Assembly (NCBI GenBank): GCA_036346375.1
Contig: CM070508.1
Location: 41,436,862-41,500,861, forward strand
Direction: 5' to 3'
DNA length: 64,000 nucleotides
Source: Guadua angustifolia
Taxonomy: Eukaryota; Streptophyta; Magnoliopsida; Poales; Poaceae
Below the pieces are notes generated by a model. The model searched no databases. It was not told where the DNA came from and saw nothing but the letters and a program-made list of their open reading frames with translations. The position numbers were made by a program, and so were the translations under genes. This document shows, one piece after another, positions 34,005 to 45,742 of this stretch; positions within the stretch are counted from its first letter, which is position 1, and every line of letters starts with the position of its first letter.

Positions 34005-37000
34005 ATGGCCAAGCTAGGGAGGAGCACGTTGTCGTCCGCAAGGATGAAGGAACTCGAGGCCCTGGGACTGCTCGATCCATTCGTATGGCGGCTGCCAGGC
34101 AACGAGACCGAGCCGCACCCCAAGGATGACGAGATCGTTTGCACCAAGCACTATGTCCTCTTCGGCCTGCGGACCCCGGAGAGCGAGTTCGTCGTGAGGG
34201 TCCTCTCCAGCTATGACATCGAGATCATCAACCTAGTGCCAAACTCTGTTCTCCTCGTCCTCATCTTCTCCCATCTATGCGAGGGATTCCTAGGGATCCT
34301 TCCGACCCACTCGCTCTTCTTCTGGTACTTCAGCCTCTTCCGCTCTGGGAAGGACCCCGTGGTCGGATGCCTCTACTTCCGGCAACGGGTCGGGCTCAAG
34401 TGGTCCTTCCCCAAGTTCCAACCTCGGGACTCCCTCGGCCCATGGTCCGAGCAGTGGTTCTACCTGAAGAGGGCGAGGTCGACACGCTGGTGTACGAGGG
34501 GGCCCCCATTCCCGGGAAAGAAGGAGACCCCGGAGGCGGACGACCTCGAGGTCGATGAGGAAGCCATCGCCCTCATACACATCTGTGCCATGCGCGGCCT
34601 CAACGGGCAGGCGATTGCTAACGACTTCCTGTGGAATCGCGTGTCCCCTCTTCGGAGGAGGATGCACCCGTTTTACGAGATCCAGAGGTGCGACGACCCG
34701 ACCCGCGAGGATGCGTCCGGCAAGCCTTCTTGCCCCAAGGTCTTGCTCGAGTCCACCTTTTGATCCTTCCTGACGGCCGCTTCTTTTTGCAGCGCCGAAG
34801 GAATCCTGGGTCGCTTCTAGGATGATTGAGATGTTCGGGAAGCTGGCGCATGAGTACGTCATTGGCGACCCTGTCCCGAAGAACGTGCTCCGTCGAAAGG
34901 CCGAGGTAAGCCATCCGACCAAGCGCCCGAGTCATGCACCCACGAGCCCCTTCTTGAGCTTTGCTTGCTCGCAGGAACACCAAGAGTTGTTGGAGACGGC
35001 CAGGAGGATGCTTCCGCTGCCCGGTGGGGGCAAGGGCAAGAAAGGGAGGAAGAGACCTCCCCCTGCTGGAGCAGGCCACCCGGAGGCGAAGAAGCGCCAC
35101 ATCGAGTGGGGGGACCGCGTCACGGTAAGGATCTCACTGGTCGAGCCCCCGGGCCCGTGCTTATGCGCCTTGCTGGTTTGACGCGTTCTCCTCTTTGCAG
35201 CAGCAGAGCACGGCGGCCGCCGCCAGGACCTCGAGCCCACCCCCGGCTCTGGGACCTCAAGCTCGGGGCCCGCCAGAAGGACGGCGGAGCCTGCCTGGGC
35301 TCCGAGACCCCGTTGTGACACACATAGCGCAAAGGCCCCATCAACCTCGGGGCAACAAGACCTTCGCCAACCCTCAGCGAGGCGGAGGCTGGCGACCTAG
35401 GTAAATTTCCGGCCTCCTGTACTGCTGTCTTTCCCACATCTTTCTGGCTTAGTGTATGTTTTTGATCGCAGACTTTGAGCACCCGAGCTTGAAACTTGCC
35501 CGTTTTGACGATGGCTGTTATCCAGGGTGAGTCCGAGTCCGAGGAGGAGGACACTTTCGAGTTGGTCCCGCGCTGGCCTTCACGCCCGACGCGGACCCCC
35601 TCGGGGCCACCAAGCCCGCCCCCGGTTGGTGAGTTCTACCAAGGGGTCGACAACCTGGACGAGGAGGAAAACCAGCCCGCATCCAACGAAGATTTCAGCA
35701 CTGGCGAGGCGGGGCCCGCCGCAGCCGTTGATCCCCCCAAGGTCGATGTGGGGGACGACACCTGGAGTGCCACTGTTGCCGCCGCGAAGTCGCCCCCGGC
35801 TCACCCGACCTCGACCGTCTCGGGCGCCGAGACCGCGACGGCATCGGCCATCAAGACGCAAGCAGCGCATGAGCACTTCAGGCCGGCTAGCTCGAGGCCA
35901 CGTCTGGTTCCAAGGTTGCGGCGCCCCAAGCCGCGGGAACGGACAGCGCTGTGGGGGACCGCGCGGTGGACCCGGCGGCCGCCCCCCCGGCACCGGAGGT
36001 GAGCGGAGCCCCGACCATTGAGGTTGGGCTCGATGTTGCTGGCGCAGCAACTCCTGTCGGAAAGCCGGACGGGGCCCCGGCCACCGAGGCCGGGCCCGTA
36101 GCTTCCGCGCCCTTCTTATCGCCGGAGAGTCGGACCACGGCCGTGGCGGCAGATTCAATCGCCGCCAAAGACGGCGGCTGGCGGCCCTAGCCAGGACGCG
36201 CCGACGGAGGTCGAGGTCGACCCCAGCCTCGTGGCGCTGGGCGAAGAGCACGAGATCGACCGATCTCGAATCAAGGAGCTGAACGAAGAGTTCACCCGTG
36301 CACGTGTCGAGAATCGTCTTCGCGAGGTAAGGGATCCCCTCTCATGCCCTGCAACGCGTTAGGTCAGTCTTCTTGTCAGTTTCTTACTGGGGCCACTTTC
36401 CCTGTCCTCTAAGGCAATCGGCAGCGTCGCCCGAGGGCTGCAAGGTCTCCACGAGCATGCCGACGTGCTCAGGGGGCTCTTGAACGTCGTGGAGACGCGG
36501 GAGGTGGAGCGCACCAAGCTCTGTACGACCATCGAGGTCGACCAGGCAGAGCTCGAGCGCCTGACCAAGGAGCTCGACGACTTTCGCCAAACGATGGTGG
36601 CGCAGGAGGTGGCTCATGCGGCCAAGCTCGAGCAAACCGGGGCTTCCGAGCGCGAGTTCGGCTTCAAAGCCGTAGAGCAGGAACGGACCCGGGCGACCAA
36701 GGTGCTCGAGGCGCTTGAGACCGAGCGCGCCAAGGTAGGGTCATTGGAGAAGGCCGCCATGAGCAAGCCGTCCTCGGGCTCGGCCGAGGCCCCGCGAGCC
36801 AAGGTCGAGGTGCCGAGAAGGCCGCCGCCGAAAGCAGCGTTTTTCGCCAAGGCGCTGCAGATGAACGCGCCAAGGTCGAGGCATTGGAGAAGGCCGCTGC
36901 TGAGCAAGCGTCTTCCTCGCCAAGGTGCTTGCGCATTTAACGCGCCAAAGTCGAGGCATTGGAGGAGGCATTGGTGAGCAAGCGCCATCCTCGCCAAGGC

Positions 37001-37214
37001 GCCCCAGCCGAAGCCAAAATCGCGAGCCGAGGAGAAGCTTCGGGCGCCCGAAGAAGGCGGCGAAAAACGCCCTGGCTCAACTCCAAGACGAGCGTCGCCA
37101 AGCCGTGGACCCGCCAAGGAAACCCTCCAATACCGAAGTGAGCTTTCGACCTTGCGGGCTAAGGTTGCTGAGCTCGAGCAAGAGAAGCTTGCCCGCGAGA
37201 TGGCGGATTTGTAA
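34005..37214 (+). CDS. G2 antisense gene: PF04195-type domain plus coiled coil, multi-exon
   Basis: ATG at 34005 opens MAKLGRSTLSSARMKELEAL, then LVPNSVLLVLIFSHLCEGFL, FFWYFSLFRS and LKWSFPKFQPRDSLGPWSEQ, a pattern I recognise as the plant 'putative gypsy type transposon' domain (PF04195). The frame shifts where introns are expected. Likely splice pairs are GTAAGC at 34907 with CGCAG ending 34974, GTAAGG at 35125 with TTTGCAG ending 35200, GTAAAT at 35401 with CGCAG ending 35471, and GTAAGG at 36327 with CTAAG ending 36413; an earlier intron ends at TTTGCAG near 34790. The last exon is a long coiled coil ending REKLAREMADL-stop at 37212. Frames are partly broken after 36780. Function unknown; it converges with pol. 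Confidence 0.65.
36727..36990 (+). repeat. Imperfect repeats in the coiled-coil exon of the antisense gene
   Basis: Units beginning CGCGCCAAGGT and containing CATTGGAGAAGGC recur at about 36727, 36866 and 36941. They encode ERAKVGSLEKAA-like heptads, so the coiled coil has grown by local duplication. Confidence 0.65.
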
Positions 37215-37816
37215 CTTTATCCTCATGCTGTCCTGTAAAAAACGCTTGGAAACATTATGATAAAGCTACATTACTTTTGGGTAAAAAAGGTCTTGTCCCG
37301 TTTTGAAATCCGTCGATGAGGATGTTTGGAGTTCGCCTTTATTGCTTTTGTTTGTGCGCCGTAGGTCATCTGCTGGTAGTATGCCACTGTCCAGCCCCCG
37401 TTGGGTCCGAGGTCGAGCAACGCCAGCGAACATGACCTGCAGAATGGAGAGAAAATCCGTAGGGGACATAGGCGTGACGAAAATGAGATCGATAGAGAGA
37501 CGGTTTCGCCCGGACTAACATTCGAATCACGACCGCGACCGTGCGCACTGCTCCATAGTCAAAGTGGCGAGGCTCTTCGTCCGGGCCCAAGCATAGGAGA
37601 GAGCTAGATTGCGAAGAGGTTCGGCTTACGTTTTAGCTCGTCCCCTGGGGGGGACGTCGAGCTCGCGACGCTTAGACCAAGAAGAAATGTGCGGCGCACA
37701 AAGGTCGTGAAAGAAAGGGTCCTGGACAAAAAGAACCGTACCGACACAAGTGGCAGCAGACATAAAGAGCGAGAATAAACGAACAGCTTTATTGAAATTT
37801 AAGGTATAGAGGTTAC
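37215..37816. other. Spacer between the converging antisense gene and pol of G2
   Basis: About 600 bp without a recognised gene. It should contain the 3' ends of both transcription units. No clear poly(A) signal was identified. Confidence 0.5.
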
Positions 37817-39140
37817 ACATAAAACTTTCGAAGCAGATCTATGTTCCACGAGCTAGAGAGCTCTCTGCCATCGGGCCGCTTAGCCAGTAAGCCCGTGCGA
37901 TCTGTTGAAACGACTCTGTAGGGGCCCTCCCACCGTGGGGATAACTTGTTGGTGTTGGACGAGCTCTGAATCCGTCTCAGGGCCAGGTCCCCAACAAGGA
38001 GCTTCCTAGTTCGTACCGATCAAGACGCATGTCTGCGAAGAGCTTGCAGGTAGTGCGTTGATCATAGTAGTGCACGACATCTTACTTCTTCTGCGAGGGT
38101 AAGGTCGAGAGACCGCTCGTGCTCGAAGTCGACTTGGTCGACTAACCCGACTCGGCAGAGCCAACAGAATCCTCGGGAGGCGGGGCGGCTTCCAGATCAA
38201 CACGAGCCGGAAGGGTGTGGACCCTGTGGCTCGGCTTGTTGTGGTACGAATAGACCATAGGACGGTGGGAAGTTCGTCCACCTGTGTCTTGCCGTAACGC
38301 TCGAGCTCATCTGCAACTCGCTTCTTGGCCTCGACGATTTGCGGCTGGCGCTGCGCTGCCCGTTGCTCGGGGTGAGCCACCGGCGAAGCATATTCGATGC
38401 CGAAGTTCCTCGCAAAACTCCTGGAACAACTCACTGGTAAACTGAGTACCGTTGTCAGTGATAATCTTGCATGGAACCCCGTACCTGGTGACCACGAACA
38501 AGCGGAAGAAACGAACGGCCACCCGAGCAGTGATGGTCGAGACTGGCTCAGCTTCGATCCACTTGGTGAAGGTGTCGATGGCCATGAACAGATATTTCTT
38601 CCCCCCGACCGCCTGAGGAAAAGGGCCGAGGATATCCAGCCCCCAAGTCGAGAAAGGCCAGGCGAGCGGGATGGTCTGAAGGGCGTAAGCCGGCTGGTGC
38701 GACTTCCTGGCGTGGAACTGGCATGCTCGGCAGGTGCGGACGATATCACGAGCATCCTGAAGCGCCGTTGGCCAGTAGTACCCCATACGGAAGGCCTTAC
38801 CGACAATCGTCCTGTATGAAGAGTGCGCCCCACAAAGGCCTGAGTGAATGTCACTTAATAGGTACTTACCCTCCTCCGCAAAGATGCACCGAGTCAGAAT
38901 GTCGGATACATTTCGTCTATAGAGTGTGCCGTCCACGAGCGTGTACAAGCTTGCTCGTCGTTTGATCCTGCTCCTCTCGGCAGGGTCGGGTGGCAGGTCA
39001 CCCCTAGCAAGGAAATTGTGGATGGGCTCGGCCCAGGAGGGGATACCTTTGACCACAGTGAGCAGGACCTCTTGATCGGAGATCGAAGGGGCCGCCAGCG
39101 TCTCCAGGATGACGTCGGGGGGGATATCATCGTCGGAGGA
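37817..39140 (-). pseudogene. pol: G2 integrase
   Basis: Read on the minus strand in the long frame 38307-39809: RRNVSDILTRCIFAEEG, the HHCC finger (H-SGLCGAH ... CRACQFHARK), FSTWGLDILGPFPQAVGGKK with the first catalytic aspartate, and GVPCKIITDNGTQFTSELF with the second. A frameshift near 38380 leads to ERYGKTQVDELPTVLWSIRT, TGSTPFRLV, and a C-terminus with KLSPRWEGPYRV and a stop at about 37817. There is no chromodomain, as expected for Tat. Confidence 0.9.
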
Positions 39141-40106
39141 GCCGAGCTGGGAGAGGAAGTTCGCTACCGAGTTGTCCCTCCCGAATGTGCTTGAGTTCCA
39201 AGTTCGAACCACTTCTCCATCTTGCGCACCTCGGCGAGGTACTTTGCCATCGAGTCCCCCGAGCATTGGTAGTCCTTGTTGAACTGGTTGATGATGAGCC
39301 GAGTCGCCCTTCACGACCAAAGGGCACGCCAATGCCTTGTAAGCTCGTAAGCCCGCCAGGAGGGCCTCATACTCCGCCACATTGTTGGTCGCTGGAAACC
39401 CGAAACGAACCACGTACCTTAACTGTTCGCCGCGTGGGGTAAGGATAAGGATCCCAGCCCCTGAGTGCTTGAAGGACCTTGAGCCGTCGAAGAACATGAC
39501 CCAGGGATTCTCCTCCTCGACCTGAAGCTCGGGAGCGGGCTGCGACGTTTGCTCGACCACGAAGTCGGCGAGCACTTGCGACTTTATGGCCGTTCGAGCC
39601 ACGACCTGGACGTCGAACGCCGCCAGCTCCATGGCCCATTTGGCGATGCGCCCGCCGTCGTCTGGGTTCCGCAAGATGTCCCCGAGCGGGAAGTTGCTCG
39701 GAACGACCACGGAATGCGTCTGAAAATAGTGCCGGAGCTTACGCGACGCCATGAGGAGAGCATACAGCAGCTTCTGTACCTGCGGGTAGCGCTCCTTCGG
39801 GCCGTGCAAGACCTCGCTGACATAATAAATTGGGTGCTACTGAGACCCCCGTTCCTCTACCAGGACGACACTGATAGCGTGGGTGGAGGCCGCGAGATAG
39901 AGCAACAACCTCTCGCCAGGTTGTGGCGTTGTAAGGAGGGGTGGGGACGACAAGTATACCTTCAGCTCGTCGAAGGACCGCTGCGCCTCCGGAGTCCACT
40001 CGAAGCCCCCGTGCTTGCGCAGAGTTTGGAAGAATGGGAGCCCGCGCTCGTCGAGCCTCGAAATGAACCTGCTGAGGGCAGCCATGCGGCCGGTGAGGCT
40101 CTGCAC
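39141..40106 (-). pseudogene. pol: G2 RNase H (RT-linked and archaeal-type second domain)
   Basis: The frame 39837-40106 gives GRMAALSRFISRLDERGLPF, FEWTPEAQRSFDELKVYLSS and LLLYLAASTHAISVVLVEE, the RT connection and degraded RNase H. It continues after a stop at 39809 with YPQVQKLLYALLMASRKLRH. A second RNase H follows: WVMFFDGSRSFKHSGAGIL, NNVAEYEALLAGLRA. A duplicated, archaeal-like RNase H is known from Tat elements. Frame changes occur near 39320-39140. Confidence 0.85.
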
Positions 40107-40903
40107 CTACTTGATCGAGGTCGAGGGTGCCATCTTCTCGATCGCCTCGATCTTCTCTGGGTTCGGGCCGACCCCCGAGCCCCCGATCATGTAGCCGAGC
40201 ACCTTTCTCGATGCCGCGCTGAACACGCACTTCTCGGGGTTGAGCTTGATCTTGTGCCTGTTTAGGTTGACGAAGGTTTCCTCAAGGTCGCGAACATGGT
40301 CGCCCTCGGGGGGCTCTTGATGATGATGTCGTCCATGTAGACCTCAAGGTTTCGCCCGATCTGAGGCTCGAATGTCTTGGTCATTAGACGCTGAAATGTG
40401 GCCCCCGCATTGCGCAGACCAAACGCATGGTCGTATAGCAATAGGTGCCAAACGGCGTGATGAACGATGTCTTGCTCTCGTCGCCGACCGCCAGCTTGAT
40501 CTGGTGGTATCCCGAGTAAGCATCCAAGAAGCTCAGCATTTTGGCATTTGCGGTGGAGTTGACGATCTGGTCAATGCGCGGAAGCGGGAAGTTGTCCTTC
40601 GGGCAAACCGAGTTCAACCCCGTATGGTCAACGCACATCCTCCACTTTCCTCCTTTCTTTTGCACGATGACCGGGTTGGCCAGCCACTTGGAGTAGTCAA
40701 CCTCACGGATGAAACCGGCTTTCAGGAGCTTGTCAAGGTTCTCCTTGATGACCGCGACCTTCTCCGGGGAGAAGCGGCGCAGCTTCTAGTGCACAGGTCG
40801 AGAGCCGGATCTCACCTGCAGCTTGTGCTCGATCACGTCCCTCGGAACACCGGGCATGTCCGCAGGTTCCCAAGCGAATATACCCTTGTTGGCGCGGAGG
40901 AAG
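40107..40903 (-). pseudogene. pol: G2 reverse transcriptase
   Basis: The frame 40384-40665 reads KKGGKWRMCVDHTGLNSVCP, FPLPRIDQIVNSTANAKMLS and FLDAYSGYHQIKLA with the first catalytic aspartate, and FITPFGTYCYTTM. It breaks near 40400. The catalytic YMDD is at 40329-40340. The thumb follows with NPEKCVFSAASRKVLGYMI and PEKIEAIEKM to a stop at about 40110. The N-terminal part above 40665 is in another frame. Confidence 0.9.
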
Positions 40904-40920
40904 GTGACGAGCTCGAGTTC

Positions 40921-41526
40921 CTATTTGGAACTCAGCTCGGTCGAGACGTGGATGCACTTGGGCGGGTTGCTCTCGTCGAGCGGCACGGTCTTCGTCGCCC
41001 CACTGGGCTGGATTGCCGCCTTCTGTCGGGCGTTCTTCATCGTCACCTCCGGGCTGCGCTGGGGCAGCATGCCTACGAGAGCCAAGGCCTTGATCTCACA
41101 TCCATGTGGCGCCTGCAGATCACCCTGTACGGTGATGATGCCATTGGGGCCATGCAGCTTCATACATCGATGGCCATAATGGTTGGCCGCCATAAACTTG
41201 ACCAGGGCGGGCCGCCCGAGGATGGCGTTGTACGGGAGGTCACCCTCGACCACCTCGAAGGTGACCAGCTCGGTGCGGAAGTTGTTCGAGTCGCCGAAGG
41301 TAACTGGCAAGACCACCTGCCCCAGGGGGATGGTCGAGCTTCCGGGTATGATCCCGAAGAAGGGTATGGCGATGCTCTTGACCTTCGACCGGGGAATTTG
41401 CATCCGGTCAAGCTCTTCTGCCTGCATCAAGTTAAGAGAGCTACCGCCATCGACCATGACGCGCCCGACCGCAGTATTGCTGATGGTCGGGGTCACGACC
41501 AAGGCGGTCTTTAGGTCTCGGGCCAT
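40921..41526 (-). pseudogene. pol: G2 protease
   Basis: A 201-codon frame with the retropepsin active site VMVDGGSSLNLM (D-G-G in place of D-T/S-G, common in Tat), then FGDSNNFRTELVTFEV and YNAILGRPALVKFMA, the conserved I-L-G-R block. It ends with a stop at 40921, just before the RT region. Upstream it follows gag in a different frame. Confidence 0.88.
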
Positions 41527-41652
41527 ACCTGGGAGAGCGTCCTCCGGAGTGAAGGCGATGGTGGCTCTAGCCCACTTGCAGGGCTGCTCGGTGGGCTTCC
41601 CAGCGACGACCTGGTAGATGGTTCGCGCGGCGGCCTTGACCTCACGCCTGGA

Positions 41653-43430
41653 CTAGTAAGCTGACGAGCCGCTGAAGATGACGTCGATCCGGCGCTCGCC
41701 CTGCTGGAACTCCAAATCGGGGTCATCATGCTCTGTGCTGGCGTTCACCCTATCTGGCTGGTCGTCATCCTTCGGGAGCACGGGCATCTCACCTCGCCCA
41801 TCATAGAAGGCCTCCAGCTTGTTTTGCCAAGCCCTGCAGGTCTGTAGGTCGTGGCCGGCCGCCCTATGAAACAGGCAGAACTTTGCCTCGTCATATTCCG
41901 GGCGCGCCCGACCGCCAGGTCGAAAGCATCGCCCACCGGGGCCGGTCGCGGCCCTCTGCCGGGCTGGTTCTCGCTGTCGAGGTTGAGGCCGACCTTGGCG
42001 AGATTTGGATCCCTCCCGAGCTTGATCTCGGACTTCAAGGACCTCGTGCTGGCCATCCGCCGAAACGATCACCCGCGGTAGACCTCCACCGCCCCTGCGG
42101 TCACGCTTCCGCTTCTTGGTGGTGGTGCCGTGGTCGGCGCCCCCGGAGTTGGACGGGCCGGCCTCTGTTTGGTTTAGACCAAGCTTACCTTGGTCGTAGT
42201 CGCGCTTCCAGCGGACAGCGTCGTCCACGTCCGCGTACCGCTCCGCCATGCGGAAAAGCTTGTTGACGCTGAGCCTCGAGGTGATCTCTAGGTCTTCGGT
42301 AAGGCGCCGATCGCGGACGCCGAACTTGAAGGCTTTAATTACGGCTTCATCGAAGATGCCTGGAATCAGGTTCCTTGTGCGGATGAATCGCCACACGAAA
42401 TCACGCAGCGGCTCGTTCTTGCGCTGGATGACACGATCCTGGTCCTTCTCCTCCCGGGCGCCAGAATAACTCGAAGTTGGAGCGAAGGGCGTTCTGGATT
42501 TGGCGCCACGACCTGAAGGAACCAGGTTTCTGGTTGAAAAGCCAAGTTCGAGCGGCGCCGTCTAGGATGGTCGGGAGGTAATTGGCCATGACAAGCTCGT
42601 CACCCCTGGCCGCCAAGATAGCGGTCGAGTAGATAGACAAGAATTCATCGGGGTTCTTGGTCCCGTCAAAACGCTCGATCAGCGCGGGCTTGAATCGAGC
42701 CCATCGCGACGCGACGCAGCCGCCGAGTATGCCATGCACCATAGGCGGACAAAGTCTTGGCGGGTGTGATCATCCCTGACAAGGTCCCTGCTGCTGCCGG
42801 ATTCAGAGTCGAGGCTACCTCGACGGCCCGACCTTCGGTGGGAACGACCACGGTGCCGAGCACGGGAATCACCTGGCAGGTAACGCAAGCGGTCCTGGAC
42901 CCTGCGATGCCTGGGCGGAACGTCTGGGGAGAGGTCCGCACTCCTGCTGCCGGTCGACTCGGAGTTCGTGTGGCTTGGCTCGGGCCGGGCCCTGCCTGGT
43001 GCGGTGCCCGCAGGATGCCGGCGCGTCTGCGTCAAAGCCTCGTCCCGAGCCCGCTGCTCCTGCATAGGAGGCGTCCGATGGGTGCGCGGGCGACGGCGCG
43101 ATGTGTTGTCATCACTTTTCTGGGAGCGGGTCCTCGAAAGTGCCGACGGTCGTGCGCGGAGGGGCGACCTCGGTCACGGCCGATCGAGCTCTTCGCCAGG
43201 GCTCGCCAAAGAGTTCGACCTCGCCCTATCGGGTCAGCCATGACTGGGCGATAAGCGCGAGGTGCTCCCGTGAGAGGAGCTGGGCGCCCGAAGACGTCTT
43301 GGCCTTCTCTCGGCCTCCACGGGGCGGTTATGGCTTGGTTAACGGCGACATGCACCATCCGGTGAGCGTCTTCAGGGGTCTGCGGATCATGGTCATCCGC
43401 ATTTCCCTCTGCGCCTTGACTGTCCGCCAT
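41653..43430 (-). pseudogene. gag: G2 gag
   Basis: The likely start is the ATG at 43430 (MADSQGAEGNADDHDPQTPE). A long basic and proline-rich N-terminal region follows in two frames. The retrotransposon gag domain is in the frame 42401-42742 (FKPALIERFDGTKNPDEFLS, MANYLPTILDGAARTWLFNQ, SFRSWRQIQNALRSNF). It continues in the frame 41653-42396 with FIRTRNLIPGI, the MAERYADVDDAVRW block, a basic linker and a C-LFHRAAGHDLQT-C motif. At least three frame changes. Confidence 0.88.
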
Positions 43431-43570
43431 CAGAACGTGATGCTCGAGTGGCGGTGGCGGCGAAAACAGGACACGGAGTCGGTCCGTGCGAATCCACGCT
43501 TGAGGAAAGTCCGCCAACGGCGCGCCATGCTCTTGGGACCTTGATGTCGTTCTCGCGAAGAGCGGCAATC

Positions 43571-43591
43571 GGGCCCCACGGTGGGCACCGA
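43571..43591 (-). other. Primer binding site of G2
   Basis: The minus strand reads TCGGTGCCCACCGTGGGGCC next to the inner end of the 5' LTR. It differs from the initiator tRNA-Met type used by the chromoviruses here. Confidence 0.75.
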
Positions 43592-43592
43592 C

Positions 43593-44273
43593 TATCGGCG
43601 ATCGGGATCGCCAACCGCAAGAAATGAGATGGGGGGTCAGTATGATGTGGGACCCGAGCCGCGCTTCGCTCAGACGGAGGAAAAGAGTAGACGCGACGAT
43701 GGTCGGAGCAAGACGACAACGAGCGTGAGATAGAGATTTATATTGGTTCGAGCCCCGTGAGGGTAATAGCTCTACTCTGGGCCGCTTTGCGGCGGTGTCA
43801 TTAATCGCTTTCGAGTACGAGAATGTATTACAGCTCAAGTTTGATGGTGGATATGTCTAAGCTCGGGCTATGGTGTGTTGTGTGTTGTCTTCGTGTGTCC
43901 CCAAAAGACTGCGCATCCTTGGTCTTTATACCTCCTCTGCACGCAACGGACGGGAGAGATTCTCGGGAAGTGGCCTTCATGCACGTTGAGGGCTGGCAGT
44001 AACCGCTCCGAACTTGTTGCACGCACCTGCTCCTACCCCACGACCCGCGCCTTGGGCAACCGCTGGTCAAATGCTTGATCCGAAATCCATGGGTGGACTA
44101 CGGCTCTGAACAAGGGCCCGCCTGAGCTCGGGGTCGAGTGGGGCCGTGTTCGGGTCCAGCGCGCTCTAGGTCGAGTGCCTCGGCACGCACCCAGGTCGTG
44201 GCCGGGGGCCTCTCGAGCTCGGGGGATCCGTTGACCGTGCGCCGGCCGGTCAAGGGACGCCCAGCCCTCGTCA
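43593..44273 (-). repeat. 5' LTR of G2, outer end truncated
   Basis: Matches 32932-33603. The inner end reads TATCGGCG where the other copy has TGTCGACG, so the terminal TG has mutated. The outer end stops at CCCTCGTCA, where C3 sequence resumes; the left copy continues past the matching point. A TATA-like element is present on the minus strand at about 43922-43932. Confidence 0.88.
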
Positions 44274-45742
44274 GTTTTCATCCGGAAACGGAATGAAAAC
44301 AATGAGGTGGTGAGATATAAAGCGAGACTTGTAGTACAAGGGTTCACGCAGAGACCCGGCATTGATTTCAATGAAACATATTCTCCGGTTATGAGTGGAA
44401 TAACATTCCGATACTTAATATCATTGGCAGTTCAAAATCGTCTATCTTTGCAGTTGATGGATGTAGTGACAGCATATCTTTATGGGTCACTTGATTCGGA
44501 CATATACATGAAGGTTCCCGATGGAATCCCAATTCCGAATCCAAACGCAAATCGCAACATGTACTGTGTAAAGCTAAACAAGTCTCTATATGGCTTGAAA
44601 CAGTCGGGAAGAATGTGGTACAACCGACTAAGTGAATTTCTTTTAAAGAAGGGATACACAAACAATGATGATTGCCCATGTGTCTTCATAAAGAAATCTC
44701 CAATAGGATTCTATATTATATCCGTATATGTTGATGATTTAAATATCATTGGAAACTCTAACGTTATAAATGAAGCACGCAATCACTTAAAGACGAAATT
44801 TGAGATGAAGGATTTGGGTAAGACCAAATTTTACTTAGGTTTACAACTGGAGCACCTTCCCTCAGGAATTTTAGTGCATCAATCAGCCTATATCCAGAAA
44901 ATATTGGAGAAATTCAATATGGACAAATCATATCCATCTAAAACACCTATGGTTGTTCGATCTCTAGATATGGAGAAAGATCCATTCAGACTATGTGATG
45001 ATGGAGAAGAGGTACTGGGACCTGAGGTTCCTTATCTCTGTACTATTGGAGCACTTATGTATCTTGCAAATTGCACCAGGCCTGATATTGCATTTGCAGT
45101 GAACTTACTAGCTAGATATAGCGCTGCACCAACCAAACGTCATTGGACAGGTGTAAAGCATATCCTCAGATATCTCAATGGCACAAAGGATCTTGGATTA
45201 TATTTCAAAAGAAATCAGGATCCTACTATGATTGGATACACGGATGCTGGCTATTTATCAGATCCCCATAATGCCAGATCTCAAACAGGCTTTGTATTCT
45301 TACATGGTGGAACAGCTATTTCATGGAAGTCTTCTAAACAGACTCTGGTAGCTACTTCCACTAATCATTCTAAAATTATTGCACTATATGAAGCTTCATG
45401 TGAATGTGTATGGCTTCGCAGAATGATTAACCACATACAACAATCATGTGGCATTGGTTTTATTGAATCACCTACAATTATCTATGAAGATAATTTTGCT
45501 TGTGTTACATGATGCGATAAAGTTACATAAAGAGCAACATAACAAAGCATATTGCTCCAAAATTGTTTTATCCTCATGAGTTACAGCAAAGTGGGGAGAT
45601 AAACATCTTGCAAACCAAATCATGCGATAACCTCGTTGATCTTTTCACCAAGTCATTACCATCTTCTACATTCTTGAAATGTGTTCATGGGATTGGTATG
45701 AGACGACTTCGAAATTTGCAAGAATCAGGGGGAGATATCTCC
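44274..45742 (+). pseudogene. pol: C3 reverse transcriptase and RNase H
   Basis: The frame 44307-45512 (401 codons) begins within RT at VRYKARLVVQGFTQRPGIDF. It includes LQLMDVVTAYLYGSLDSDIY, LYGLKQSGRMWYNRL, YVDDL at 44727-44738, MKDLGKTKFYLGLQLEHL, then RNase H with YTDAGYLSDPHNARSQTGF and KQTLVATSTNHSKIIALYEA. A frameshift near 45512-45550 is followed by the C-terminus in 45563-45745 (FYPHELQQSGEINILQTKSC, LFTKSLPSSTFLKCV). The first 30 or so RT residues are lost at the G2 junction. Confidence 0.93.

Larger units (their letters stand above)
32932..44273 (-). mobile_element. G2: Tat-type Ty3/gypsy retrotransposon with an antisense gene, inserted in C3
   Basis: LTRs at 32932-33603 (3') and 43593-44273 (5'). 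The minus strand holds gag, protease, RT, RNase H and integrase without a chromodomain, and the primer binding site GGTGCCCACCGTGGGGCCC, all Tat-like. Between integrase and the 3' LTR lies a plus-strand gene with the PF04195-type domain, a trait of some Tat elements. No target duplication is found, and the outer end of the right LTR appears truncated together with adjacent C3 sequence. Confidence 0.9.

Noticed and set aside
39549..41514. Long plus-strand frames opposite G2 pol (238 and 380 codons)
   Set aside because: Mirror frames of GC-rich pol on the other strand; the minus strand carries the recognisable motifs.
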